Shown piece by piece: positions 1 to 7,632 of a stretch of DNA of 41,519 bases (positions within the stretch are counted from its first letter, which is position 1; every line of letters starts with the position of its first letter). Under the pieces are notes generated by a model. That model made no database searches. It was given only the letters and a program-made list of their open reading frames with translations, and had not been told where the DNA came from. Both the position numbers and the translations under genes were made by a program. Source of the DNA: RGIG1995 sp045126815 (GTDB lineage Bacteria; Bacillota; Clostridia; Oscillospirales; CAG-272); assembly GCA_045126815.1 (NCBI GenBank), contig JBGVPD010000020.1:1-41519 (forward strand), given 5' to 3'.

Positions 1-61
1 GCAGAATAATTCTCGTTTAATATGTAAATAGGCTGAACCCTTGAAAAAGTGGCGGCAGTAG

Positions 62-91
62 AAAGAGGGGGGATAACCCCCTCTTTTTTTT
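62..91 (+). terminator. Intrinsic terminator just upstream of the DUF1538 gene
   Basis: A G-rich stem (GAGGGGG pairing with CCCCCTC, flanking A/T pairs) with a 5-nt loop is followed by a run of T. It ends only about 26 nt before the DUF1538 start codon and I see no promoter between them. It is either the terminator of a gene left of the window or an attenuator for the genes that follow. In bases 1-61 I recognise no gene. Confidence 0.75.
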
Positions 92-117
92 AAAAATTTT
101 AAGAAAGACGGTTAGTG

Positions 118-1644
118 ATGAATCCAAAGCTAAAAGAAAAAGTTAATGAATCTCTTTCAGCAGTTATTCCCATAACAGCGATCGTGTTGCTTATAAGCGT
201 ATTTCTTGTTCCGATAGAATTAGGGCATATAGTTCTTTTTCTAACGGGGGCTGTAATGCTTATTATGGGGATGGGACTTTTCCAACTAGGAGCTGAGATG
301 GCTATGACACCTCTCGGAGAGGGAATAGGTGTTCAGATATCGAAGTCGAAAAGAGTGCTTATAGTGCTGTTTATTGGCTTTATTATGGGTTTTATTATTA
401 CAATATCGGAACCTGACCTTCAGGTGTTGGCAGAGCAGGTGCCGGGAGTTCCTAATAATAAATTAATAATAGCGGTAGCCGTGGGAGTAGGTTTATTCTT
501 GGCATTGGCAATAGCCAGAATAAGAGACCAAATAAGTTTATCAGCTATGCTTATGGTGTTTTACGGAATATTGATAGCTGCATCGTTTTTTGTGCCTAAG
601 GATTTTGTAGCTGTTGCCTTCGACTCAGGGGGAGTAACGACAGGTCCTATGACAGTTCCTTTTATTATGGCGATGGGTGTTGGTTTGGCATCGGTGCGTA
701 GTGATAAGAATGCTGAAAGCGACAGCTTCGGTCTTGTTGCTCTTTCGAGTATAGGTCCTATATTGGCTGTATTGGTTTTAGGTTATTTCTTTAATACGGA
801 TGCCCGTCCTGAAAGTGTTTTGACCGATATTGAAAACGTGGTGACTACAAGAGACGTTGCAAACGTGTTTTTTAAGGGACTTCCGAAATTTGCTGAAGAA
901 GTGTTTATATCATTGTTGCCGATAGTAGCAGTATTTGTCCTTTTTCAGTTGATTTGCCGCCGTTATCACGGTAAGCAGATATTGAAAATAATGATAGGCA
1001 TGGGCTATACCTATTCGGGACTTGTTTTGTTTTTGTGCGGAGTTAATCTCGGTTTCGCACCTGTAGGTTCATTTTTGGGAAAACAGCTTGCTTTGCTTGA
1101 ACAAAAGTGGATATTGATACCGATAGGAATGCTTATAGGTTACTATATAGTTAAGGCGGAACCTGCTATACAGATATTGAATCATCAGGTAGAAAACGTT
1201 ACTGATGGCGCGATATCGGTAGTGTCAATGAACTGGTGTATGTCAATAGGTGTAGCGGTGAGTGTAGGTCTTGCGATGTTGAGGGTGCTGACAGGTATAC
1301 CTATTCAATGGATCATAATTCCCGGATATATAATTGCGCTTGGTCTATCAAGATTTGTGCCAAGCATATTTGTTGGTATAGCTTTCGACTCGGGTGGGGT
1401 TGCCAGCGGGCCTATGACGTCAACGTTTTTGCTTCCGTTGAGCATTGGCGTATGTGCGGCTGTGGGCGGTGACATTATGGCAGATGCATTTGGGGTTGTA
1501 GCCCTTGTTGCATTGACTCCGCTTATAGCAATTCAGATAATGGGACTTGTATACAAATTTAAGACAGATAAGAAACAGAAGAATATTGTTAATGTTGATA
1601 TACCTGATGACAGTGATGATATTATCGAGTTGGAGGAGATATAA
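118..1644 (+). CDS. DUF1538 family membrane protein (putative transporter), duplicated domain
   Basis: An integral membrane protein of about 508 residues with at least ten hydrophobic segments and a short acidic C-terminal tail. It is built from two copies of one domain: AFDSGGVTTGPMT near residue 167 recurs as AFDSGGVASGPMT near 422, EPDLQVL near 98 recurs as EPAIQIL near 348, and SDSFGLVAL near 201 recurs as ADAFGVVAL near 455. This spacing of about 250 residues is typical of the DUF1538 family, whose substrate is unknown. The next gene, a PII-like regulator, follows within 3 bp, which suggests a transporter gated by a nucleotide-sensing partner (inference). ATG at 118 was chosen; a GTG directly before it is possible. 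The Shine-Dalgarno sequence is weak. Confidence 0.85.
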   Translation: MNPKLKEKVNESLSAVIPITAIVLLISVFLVPIELGHIVLFLTGAVMLIMGMGLFQLGAEMAMTPLGEGIGVQISKSKRVLIVLFIGFIMGFIITISEPDLQVLAEQVPGVPNNKLIIAVAVGVGLFLALAIARIRDQISLSAMLMVFYGILIAASFFVPKDFVAVAFDSGGVTTGPMTVPFIMAMGVGLASVRSDKNAESDSFGLVALSSIGPILAVLVLGYFFNTDARPESVLTDIENVVTTRDVANVFFKGLPKFAEEVFISLLPIVAVFVLFQLICRRYHGKQILKIMIGMGYTYSGLVLFLCGVNLGFAPVGSFLGKQLALLEQKWILIPIGMLIGYYIVKAEPAIQILNHQVENVTDGAISVVSMNWCMSIGVAVSVGLAMLRVLTGIPIQWIIIPGYIIALGLSRFVPSIFVGIAFDSGGVASGPMTSTFLLPLSIGVCAAVGGDIMADAFGVVALVALTPLIAIQIMGLVYKFKTDKKQKNIVNVDIPDDSDDIIELEEI

Positions 1645-1646
1645 TT

Positions 1647-2342
1647 ATGCAAAATAAAAAATATCCGTCAGTTCGAGCACTAGTAGTAATTACAACAGAA
1701 AAATTAGCTAAAATAGCTGCTGATTTATTTAAAGCAGAAAAACATTCCATACTGTACAGTTTGCTTGCAGAGGGAACTGCATCGAGTGAAATTTTGGATA
1801 TGCTTGGTTTGGGCATTACAGAAAAAAGGTTGCTAATCAGCATTCTTTCAAAAAAAGATGCAGACTTGATGTTGAAAAAATTGCATCTTGAACTCAGTAT
1901 GAATACGGTTAACAGTGGTATTGCGTTTACAGTACCGCTGACAAGCGCAAACAATTTGCTTTTGCGTATGATAACTGCTCATACAACTATTCAATGCGAT
2001 GACAAAGAAGGTTCAGGAAAGGAAGAAGAAAAGATGGTTGGAAACGAATTTGCTCTTATAGCAGCGGTTGTAAACAGAGGTTTCAGCGGAGATGTTATGG
2101 TTTCGGCAAGAGCGGCAGGTGCTGTCGGCGGTACCGTAATTCACTCAAGACAGATAATGAATGAGGAAATGGAGAGCTTTTGGGGCATAAATATGCAAGA
2201 AGAGAAAGAAGTTCTTTTGATAATTTCCGAGGTAGAGAATAAAACGAATATAATGAAGGCTATAAGTGAACAATACGGTATGCACAGTGAAGCCAAAGGT
2301 GTTGTGATCTCCATGCCCATCGACTCGGTAATGGGTATATAA
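1647..2342 (+). CDS. PII-like signalling protein with two tandem PII-like domains
   Basis: This 231-residue soluble protein carries two ferredoxin-like PII-type modules, about residues 9-98 and 133-231, joined by a charged linker. The second has the PII-like run GAVGGTVIHSRQ followed by a loop (about 166-185) where the T-loop would be. Classical GlnB/GlnK proteins are about 112 residues with one domain, so this is a PII-like protein of double length. A strong Shine-Dalgarno sequence (GGAGGAG) lies inside the 3' end of the DUF1538 gene and the two ORFs nearly touch, so they are probably co-transcribed and translationally coupled. The likely role is to sense a nucleotide or metabolite and control the adjacent membrane protein; ligand and partner are inferred from gene order only. 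Confidence 0.8.
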   Translation: MQNKKYPSVRALVVITTEKLAKIAADLFKAEKHSILYSLLAEGTASSEILDMLGLGITEKRLLISILSKKDADLMLKKLHLELSMNTVNSGIAFTVPLTSANNLLLRMITAHTTIQCDDKEGSGKEEEKMVGNEFALIAAVVNRGFSGDVMVSARAAGAVGGTVIHSRQIMNEEMESFWGINMQEEKEVLLIISEVENKTNIMKAISEQYGMHSEAKGVVISMPIDSVMGI

Positions 2343-2354
2343 AAAGCAAAATAT

Positions 2355-2390
2355 AAAAAACTGTCTCCGAAAAAAAGAGGCAGTTTTTTA
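2355..2390 (+). terminator. Terminator after the PII-like gene
   Basis: Stem ACTGTCTC pairing with GAGGCAGT (one G-U pair), extended by A/T pairs, then T6. It closes the DUF1538-PII unit and separates it from the pot operon. Confidence 0.85.
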
Positions 2391-2431
2391 TGTAAAAGAC
2401 GTGTATTAAAGAAGAAAAAATACGAAAACTA

Positions 2432-2460
2432 TTGACGGAAATGTATATAGAGTATATAAT
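2432..2460 (+). promoter_or_regulatory. Sigma-A-type promoter of the potABCD leader
   Basis: TTGACG, 17-bp spacer, TATAAT. The predicted start near 2467 leaves a 5' leader of about 350 nt before potA, far longer than other leaders in this window. Confidence 0.75.
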
Positions 2461-2466
2461 ATATTA

Positions 2467-2819
2467 TTGTACACGAATTATAAAATAAAATAACGATTTT
2501 TGCATCTGTGCCAACATTTTTGTCAAAAGCAAAGGTTTGACAAAATCAATCATCACCTTTTTTATTAGTGTTAAATAAATAACATGGAGAGGACAGATGT
2601 ACATATCAGGGCAGTTCTTAACAAGAGCCGTGACCGACAGAAAATAAATGTCGGTTTGAGAAACCGAGTGCTGCAATTATGTTTAAGCTGTAAGTGTTAC
2701 AGTCGTATATATAGTTGTAACAAACTCTTTGCGGGGGCATCGGTTAGCCCGATATGGGGTTCGCGCAGAGCTGTAGATGAGCTGTACGCGGTCTTTACCG
2801 CAAAGGGGGATGCAAAAAA
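2467..2819 (+). promoter_or_regulatory. Candidate structured regulatory leader of potABCD
   Basis: This 353-nt stretch is dense in inverted repeats: TTTTGTCAAA/TTTGACAAAA (2518-2527, 2536-2545); ACCGACA/TGTCGGT (2633-2639, 2649-2655); and two mutually exclusive hairpins, CTGTAA/TTACAG (2688-2702) and GTTACA/TGTAAC (2696-2721). Near the potA start, CTTTGCGG (2727-2734) can pair with CCGCAAAG (2798-2805), enclosing ATCGG/CCGAT (2739-2753) and an imperfect stem (2763-2789). The same CCGC can instead pair with GCGG in a small hairpin (2788-2801). The potA Shine-Dalgarno GGGGG (2805-2809) abuts this switch. I do not recognise it as a described riboswitch class. Control of translation initiation is the inference. 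Confidence 0.5.
2597..2647 (+). CDS. Possible 16-residue leader peptide upstream of potA
   Basis: ATG with a strong upstream GGAGAGG (2586-2592, spacing about 4 nt) opens a 16-codon frame reading MYISGQFLTRAVTDRK and ending at TAA 2645-2647. The stop lies inside the loop of hairpin 2633-2655, so a ribosome finishing or stalling here would open that hairpin. I know no homologue. It may be a chance ORF; the Shine-Dalgarno and its place in the long leader are the only support. Confidence 0.3.
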   Translation: MYISGQFLTRAVTDRK

Positions 2820-3941
2820 ATGAACAAGAAGAATATTATTGAACTTAAGAACATCACCGTGGAGTTTGATGGCGAGAAAGTACTTGACGATTTAAATTTG
2901 TCCATTAGAGACAAAGAATTTGTCACGCTTTTAGGGCAGTCGGGTTGTGGAAAAACGACTACTTTAAGAATAATCGCCGGATTTATCCAACCTGAAACGG
3001 GAGATGTTTTTTTTGACGGAAAATCAGAAAACGGTGTTCCGCCTTACAAGAGACCGGTAAATACGGTGTTTCAGAGATACGCTCTTTTCCCGAACTATAA
3101 CGTATATGATAATATAGCGTTTGGGCTAAGAGTAAGCAAGGTTCCTGAAAAAGAGATTGAAGTAAGAGTTAAGGAAATGCTTAAGCTTGTAAATTTGCAA
3201 GGCTTTGAGAAGAGAAGTGTTGCAAAGCTTTCGGGCGGACAGCAGCAGAGAGTTGCGATTGCGAGAGCTGTAATTAACGAGCCTAAGGTGTTGTTGCTTG
3301 ACGAACCGTTGGCGGCGCTTGATTTGAAACTTCGCAAGGATATGCAGAACGAACTTAAGAACATTCAGAGAAAACTTGGTATAACGTTTATATACGTAAC
3401 GCATGACCAGGAAGAAGCGTTGTCTTTGTCGGATACGGTAGTTGTAATGCACGAGGGCAAGATCCAGCAGATAGGAACGCCCGTTGATATATACAACGAA
3501 CCTGAAAATGCTTTCGTTGCCGATTTTATCGGTGAATCCAATATTATTGACGGTAATATGATAAGCGATTATAAGGTTAAGCTTGTAGGAAAGACTTTTG
3601 ATTGTCTTGATAAGGGCTTTGAAGCTAACGAGCCCGTTGACGTTGTAATCAGACCTGAAGACGTTGATATAGTTCCCGTAGAAAAAGGTATGCTTGTAGG
3701 TGAAGTAACGTCCGTCCTCTTCAGAGGCGTACACTATGAAATAATTATAGACGTTGCAGGATTTAAATGGATGATACAGACTACCGATGAAAGCAAAGTT
3801 GGTGACGTGGTAGGGCTTTATATTGAGCCGGATGCTATCCACGTAATGAAGAAGTCGAAGTATTCGGGACAGTACGGTGACTACAGCTCGTACAGCGATG
3901 AAATGGACAGAATGAGTGAGCTTGACGAGGTAGACGAATGA
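2820..3941 (+). CDS. potA: Spermidine/putrescine ABC transporter, ATP-binding subunit PotA
   Basis: The ATPase of a polyamine importer; it powers PotBC. In its 373 residues: Walker A GQSGCGKT (39-46, with Q where most family members have P), Q-loop in VFQRYALFP (83-91), signature LSGGQ (137-141), Walker B VLLLDEP (157-163), H-loop VTHDQEEA, and a C-terminal TOBE-like regulatory region from about residue 240. The acidic C-terminal tail (EMDRMSELDEVDE) is extra. It is first of four genes joined by 4-bp ATGA overlaps. The Shine-Dalgarno GGGGG at 2805-2809 sits at the edge of the structured leader. Similar ATPases serve thiamine or iron importers, but the neighbouring PotB, PotC and PotD settle the assignment. 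Confidence 0.93.
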   Translation: MNKKNIIELKNITVEFDGEKVLDDLNLSIRDKEFVTLLGQSGCGKTTTLRIIAGFIQPETGDVFFDGKSENGVPPYKRPVNTVFQRYALFPNYNVYDNIAFGLRVSKVPEKEIEVRVKEMLKLVNLQGFEKRSVAKLSGGQQQRVAIARAVINEPKVLLLDEPLAALDLKLRKDMQNELKNIQRKLGITFIYVTHDQEEALSLSDTVVVMHEGKIQQIGTPVDIYNEPENAFVADFIGESNIIDGNMISDYKVKLVGKTFDCLDKGFEANEPVDVVIRPEDVDIVPVEKGMLVGEVTSVLFRGVHYEIIIDVAGFKWMIQTTDESKVGDVVGLYIEPDAIHVMKKSKYSGQYGDYSSYSDEMDRMSELDEVDE

Positions 3942-4762
3942 AGAAGAAACAAGGGCTTGGATCGGTAGCGTTAAATGCTCCGTATACCGCGTGGTCGGTG
4001 ATTTTTATAGTAGTGCCTTTGTTTATAGTTGCGTATTATGCATTTACTGACAAGAGCGGAGCTTTTACATTAGAAAATATTGTTCAGTTAAAAGAATACA
4101 AGGACACTTTTTGGATATCGATCGTATATTCATTAATAGCGACTGTTATTGCGTTACTTATAAGTTATCCTTTCGCATATTTTTTGAGCAGACAGAGCGA
4201 GAAGTCAAGAAGATTGCAGATGATGCTCGTTATGCTTCCTATGTGGATGAACTTGCTTATAAGAACGTATTCTTGGATGAATATTCTCGAAAATAACGGT
4301 ATTATAAACAATTTTTTAGAGTCTCTGGGGCTTGGTAAGATCGAGATGATAGGAACACCGGGAGCCGTTATATTCGGTATGGTGTATAACTATCTTCCGT
4401 ATATGATTTTGCCCATATATACCGTAATGTCAAAGATAGAGCCTTCGTTGCTTGAGGCGGCAGAGGATCTGGGATGCAACGGATTTAATAAGCTTAGAAG
4501 GGTAATTGTGCCTTTAAGTCTTCCCGGAGTTGTATCGGGAATAACGATGGTGTTTGTGCCTTCTGTCAGCACGTTCTATATAAGTCAGAAGTTAGGTAAC
4601 GGAAAGATAATGCTTGTCGGTGACGTTATAGAAAGACAGATGCAGACGTCTTACAATTATAATTTAGGCGCATCTATATCTCTCGTATTGATGGTTATGA
4701 TAATCATTAGTATGGCTGTAATGAATAAATTTTCAGACAGTGAAGGGGGAATGGTGATATGA
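3938..4762 (+). CDS. potB: Spermidine/putrescine ABC transporter permease PotB
   Basis: One of two membrane subunits of the polyamine importer. The 274 residues form about six transmembrane helices and carry the ABC-permease EAA loop, EAAEDLGCNGFNKLRRVIVP, which docks on PotA. Length is normal for PotB. The start codon overlaps the potA stop in ATGA, so translation is coupled and subunit ratios are probably fixed by the operon. Confidence 0.92.
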   Translation: MKKKQGLGSVALNAPYTAWSVIFIVVPLFIVAYYAFTDKSGAFTLENIVQLKEYKDTFWISIVYSLIATVIALLISYPFAYFLSRQSEKSRRLQMMLVMLPMWMNLLIRTYSWMNILENNGIINNFLESLGLGKIEMIGTPGAVIFGMVYNYLPYMILPIYTVMSKIEPSLLEAAEDLGCNGFNKLRRVIVPLSLPGVVSGITMVFVPSVSTFYISQKLGNGKIMLVGDVIERQMQTSYNYNLGASISLVLMVMIIISMAVMNKFSDSEGGMVI

Positions 4763-5568
4763 AGACGTTTGGCAGAATATTTAATTTCTGTGTGTATTTT
4801 CTGTTGTACGCCCCTTTGCTTATCATGGTGTTTTTCAGTTTTAACGAGTCTAAGAGTACGTCGGTATTCACAGGCTTTTCTTTGAAATGGTATACAGAGC
4901 TGTTTTCAAAGAGTGACGTTATGGAGGCTTTGTCAAACACGCTTATTTTGGCGGTATTATCGTCTTTGATAGCAACGGTGTTGGGGACGGTAGCGGCAGT
5001 CGGAATGTACAAGATGAGAAATAAGTTTTTGTATAATACGATGAACACCGTAACGAACATTCCGATGATGAATCCCGATATTGTAACGGGCGTGTCACTT
5101 ATGTTATTGTTTGTTTTTGCGGGAAGATTACTCGGACTCGCAGAATCTTTAAGTTTTGTAACCCTTCTTATAGCGCATATTACGTTTAACGTACCGTACG
5201 TGATTTTAAACGTATTGCCTAAATTAAGACAGACAGACGTTCATTTATATGAGGCGGCGCAGGATCTGGGTTGCACACCTATAAAGGCTTTTTTTAAGGT
5301 TGTTATTCCCTCGATACTACCGGGAATAATATCAGGTGCATTGATGGCGTTTACTTTGTCGTTAGATGATTTTGTGATTAGCTATTACACAGTAGGCCCT
5401 GACGTTCAGACTTTGCCTCTAAAGATATTTGCTATGACCAAAAAGACGGTAAAGCCTGATATGTATGCGCTTTCGACATTGATTTTTGTTACTATTCTCG
5501 TGCTTTTGATAGTTATAAACATATTGCAGGAAAAGGCAGAGAAAAAGGCTAAAGGAGTAGGTAAATGA
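4759..5568 (+). CDS. potC: Spermidine/putrescine ABC transporter permease PotC
   Basis: The second membrane subunit of the polyamine importer, 269 residues with about six helices. Its EAA loop reads EAAQDLGCTPIKAFFKVVIP. The N-terminal segment followed by FFSFNESKSTSVFTGFSLKWY and the stretch FTLSLDDFVISYYTVGP are typical of PotC. It overlaps potB and potD by 4 bp each. Confidence 0.92.
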   Translation: MKTFGRIFNFCVYFLLYAPLLIMVFFSFNESKSTSVFTGFSLKWYTELFSKSDVMEALSNTLILAVLSSLIATVLGTVAAVGMYKMRNKFLYNTMNTVTNIPMMNPDIVTGVSLMLLFVFAGRLLGLAESLSFVTLLIAHITFNVPYVILNVLPKLRQTDVHLYEAAQDLGCTPIKAFFKVVIPSILPGIISGALMAFTLSLDDFVISYYTVGPDVQTLPLKIFAMTKKTVKPDMYALSTLIFVTILVLLIVINILQEKAEKKAKGVGK

Positions 5569-6677
5569 AAAAAATTACATCACTGTTTCTCGTAATATTA
5601 ATGTTTGTTTCTATGTTTGCGTTTGCATCATGCGGTTCGAAAAACGATACCGTTGAACATCTTGACGGAACGTATACAAGAGATTACGCGGGAACTACCA
5701 TAAACGTTTTTAACTGGGGAGAATATATTTCCGACGGAAGCGAAGGTTCGCTTGACGTAAATGCCGCTTTTGAAAAGGTAACGGGCATAAAGGTTAATTA
5801 CAGCAACTATGAAAGTAATGAGGCTATGTACGGCAAGATAAAGGGCGGAGCAGTATCTTACGATATTATAATTCCGTCAGACTATATGATCCAGCGTCTT
5901 ATAGCTGAAGATATGCTTCAGAAGATCGATCTTTCAAAGATTACAAACTATAAAAATATTTCCGAAGAATATAAGGGCTTGTATTTCGATGAAAACAACG
6001 AATACTCCGTTCCTTACAGCGTGGGCATGGTAGGGCTTATATATAATACCGAAATGGTAAAGGAAGTTCCTACAAGCTGGGAGATAATGTGGGACAGCAA
6101 ATATCAAGGTGATATTCTTACTTTCAATAATCCCCGTGATGCATTTGCTATATCGCAATTTTTGCTTGGTATTGATTTGAATACTCCGGATAAGGCGGAT
6201 TGGGATAAGGCGGCAAACAAGCTCAAAGAGCAAAACGGAGTTTTGCAGGGAAGAGTAATGGACCAGGTATTCAACAAGATGGAGGGCGGTAATGCGGCAA
6301 TTGCCCCCTATTATGCAGGTGATTACCTTACGATGAAAGATAACAACGATGACTTAGCATTTGTATATCCTAAAGAGGGAACGAATATATTCGTAGACTC
6401 GATCTGCGTACCGAAGAATGCAAAGAACTACGAAGCAGCGATGATGTATATAAACTTTTTGCTTGAGACGGAAGTTGCATTAGCTAACGCAGAGTATATT
6501 TGTTATGCATCACCCAACGTTACGGTTGTAAATAATGACGACTATTCGTTTAAGGGAAATGAAATACTTTATCCGACGAAAGAAAATACTCCCAAGACAC
6601 AGTATTTCCATGACTTAAGTCCCGAAATTCGTTCGTATTATGAGAAGCTTTGGGAAGATATACTCAACGAATCGTGA
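5565..6677 (+). CDS. potD: Polyamine-binding lipoprotein PotD
   Basis: The extracellular substrate-binding protein of the importer. A lysine-headed signal peptide ends in FASC with the lipidated cysteine at residue 23, so it is anchored to the outer face of the membrane. The mature part is a spermidine/putrescine-type solute-binding fold: INVFNWGEYI near the start, then NYESNEAMYGKI, and IIPSDYMIQRL. At 370 residues it is of normal size. Putrescine versus spermidine preference cannot be read from the sequence. It is last in the operon and is followed by a terminator. Confidence 0.92.
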   Translation: MKKITSLFLVILMFVSMFAFASCGSKNDTVEHLDGTYTRDYAGTTINVFNWGEYISDGSEGSLDVNAAFEKVTGIKVNYSNYESNEAMYGKIKGGAVSYDIIIPSDYMIQRLIAEDMLQKIDLSKITNYKNISEEYKGLYFDENNEYSVPYSVGMVGLIYNTEMVKEVPTSWEIMWDSKYQGDILTFNNPRDAFAISQFLLGIDLNTPDKADWDKAANKLKEQNGVLQGRVMDQVFNKMEGGNAAIAPYYAGDYLTMKDNNDDLAFVYPKEGTNIFVDSICVPKNAKNYEAAMMYINFLLETEVALANAEYICYASPNVTVVNNDDYSFKGNEILYPTKENTPKTQYFHDLSPEIRSYYEKLWEDILNES

Positions 6678-6695
6678 TTATAATTTTTGATTAAT

Positions 6696-6730
6696 AAAAA
6701 GAGCCTAAAATTATTAAAGGCTCTTTTTTT
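6696..6730 (+). terminator. Terminator of potABCD
   Basis: GAGCCT pairs with AGGCTC, A-rich 5' flank, then T7. Confidence 0.9.
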
Positions 6731-6740
6731 GTGAACTAAA

Positions 6741-6757
6741 ATTTACAAAGTGTAAAT
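6741..6757. promoter_or_regulatory. Inverted repeat upstream of the lipoprotein promoter (candidate operator)
   Basis: ATTTACAAAGTGTAAAT is a perfect 7-bp inverted repeat with a 3-bp centre, 9 bp upstream of the -35 box of the next promoter. It is too short and too AT-rich to be a terminator, and the potD terminator already lies before it. A transcription factor site is the likeliest reading. Confidence 0.4.
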
Positions 6758-6766
6758 TATAATATG

Positions 6767-6795
6767 TTGACAATAATGGCGGATTTGTATATAAT
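6767..6795 (+). promoter_or_regulatory. Consensus sigma-A promoter of the lipoprotein gene
   Basis: TTGACA, 17-bp spacer, TATAAT: a perfect match in both boxes. Predicted start near 6802, 32 bases before the ATG. Confidence 0.85.
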
Positions 6796-6833
6796 TATCT
6801 AAGATGTTATATTTTTTAAAGGAGATACTTTTT

Positions 6834-7487
6834 ATGAAAAGCAAACTTACTCTTATACTTGCAATAATAATGGCATTTTCTATGATCACTCTTTTGTATT
6901 CATGCGGCGGAAACGACGTTGATAAGCCTAATGGTGACACAACAGAACAGACACAAAAGAATGAAGATACGACGCCTCCTCTTAAGGAAGGACTTTACCT
7001 CAAAACTCTTGGTTTCGATAACGAAAACTATACAATAAGCGATTTTGATCAGGAAGTTACAGAATATACAGTTGATATTCCTAACGGAAATCCCACGATT
7101 CCTAACGTTGTAGCAACAGCGGGAGAGGGTATAGAAGTTACAATAAGACAGCCTGAAACAACAGAAGAAGGAAAATACGTAGCATCTGTTGAAATTAAGG
7201 ATGCAGAGGGCAAGACAAAGACTTATACAATTACAATGGTTCAGGATCTTAGCGCAGGTTTTGTTCTCAAGGTAGGAGATACACACGAATTCGAGTTGGG
7301 ATACAGACAGGAACAGGACGGCGGTTTGTACACATTCTATTCAAGCCATCCCGAAATAGCATCTGTTGATGAGGATGGAATAATTACAGCTCACAAAGAG
7401 TGTAACGAAATTGTAACAATCACAGCTAAAATGGGTGATAAGCCTACAGATATTCTTGAAATCGACAGAATAGAGAAGGCAAACTAA
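6834..7487 (+). CDS. Lipoprotein with cadherin-like and Ig-like beta-sandwich domains
   Basis: A 217-residue secreted lipoprotein of unknown role. The signal peptide ends in LYSC (Cys24), then a Thr/Glu-rich spacer. Residues about 48-135 (LKTLGFDNENYTISDF through TKTYTITMV) resemble the cadherin-like beta-sandwich domain common in Clostridia surface proteins; residues about 140-215 (FVLKVGDTHEFELGY, SHPEIASVDEDGIITAH) resemble a group 2 bacterial Ig-like domain. The ATG at 6834 was chosen over one 10 codons upstream because AAAGGAGA lies 9 nt before it and it starts the signal peptide. It is monocistronic, between its own promoter and terminator. Confidence 0.8.
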   Translation: MKSKLTLILAIIMAFSMITLLYSCGGNDVDKPNGDTTEQTQKNEDTTPPLKEGLYLKTLGFDNENYTISDFDQEVTEYTVDIPNGNPTIPNVVATAGEGIEVTIRQPETTEEGKYVASVEIKDAEGKTKTYTITMVQDLSAGFVLKVGDTHEFELGYRQEQDGGLYTFYSSHPEIASVDEDGIITAHKECNEIVTITAKMGDKPTDILEIDRIEKAN

Positions 7488-7515
7488 TTAGATTTAATTG
7501 CAATTAAATATTTTA

Positions 7516-7552
7516 ATCGGGCAGTTTTTGGTGACTGTCCGATTTTTATTTT
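7516..7552 (+). terminator. Terminator of the lipoprotein gene
   Basis: ATCGGGCAG pairs with CTGTCCGAT (one G-U pair), 10-nt loop, then TTTTTATTTTT. Confidence 0.85.
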
Positions 7553-7564
7553 TATAAAGAAAGT

Positions 7565-7594
7565 GTCATATAAATCAATTCTTTTTCATAAGGT
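7565..7594 (+). promoter_or_regulatory. Sigma-E-like promoter of spoIVA
   Basis: GTCATATA, 14-bp spacer, CATAAGGT. The upstream element matches seven of eight positions of the B. subtilis sigma-E -35 consensus, and the downstream element keeps CATA and the final T of the -10. spoIVA is known to be sigma-E dependent in Bacillus, so position and sequence agree. Confidence 0.6.
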
Positions 7595-7632
7595 TTAGCA
7601 AAAGAGAAAATCTTGAAAGAAGGGTAATTGGT

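Noticed and set aside
1..60. Tail of an upstream gene
   Set aside because: All three plus-strand frames reach a stop within about 30 bases and none gives recognisable protein sequence.
2584..2823. 79-codon ORF overlapping the potA start
   Set aside because: No Shine-Dalgarno for its ATG, it spans the paired leader segments, and the peptide has no recognisable fold; the overlap with potA looks accidental.
3126..3842. 238-codon ORF antisense to potA
   Set aside because: It mirrors the codon structure of potA, and the clear ABC motifs are on the other strand.
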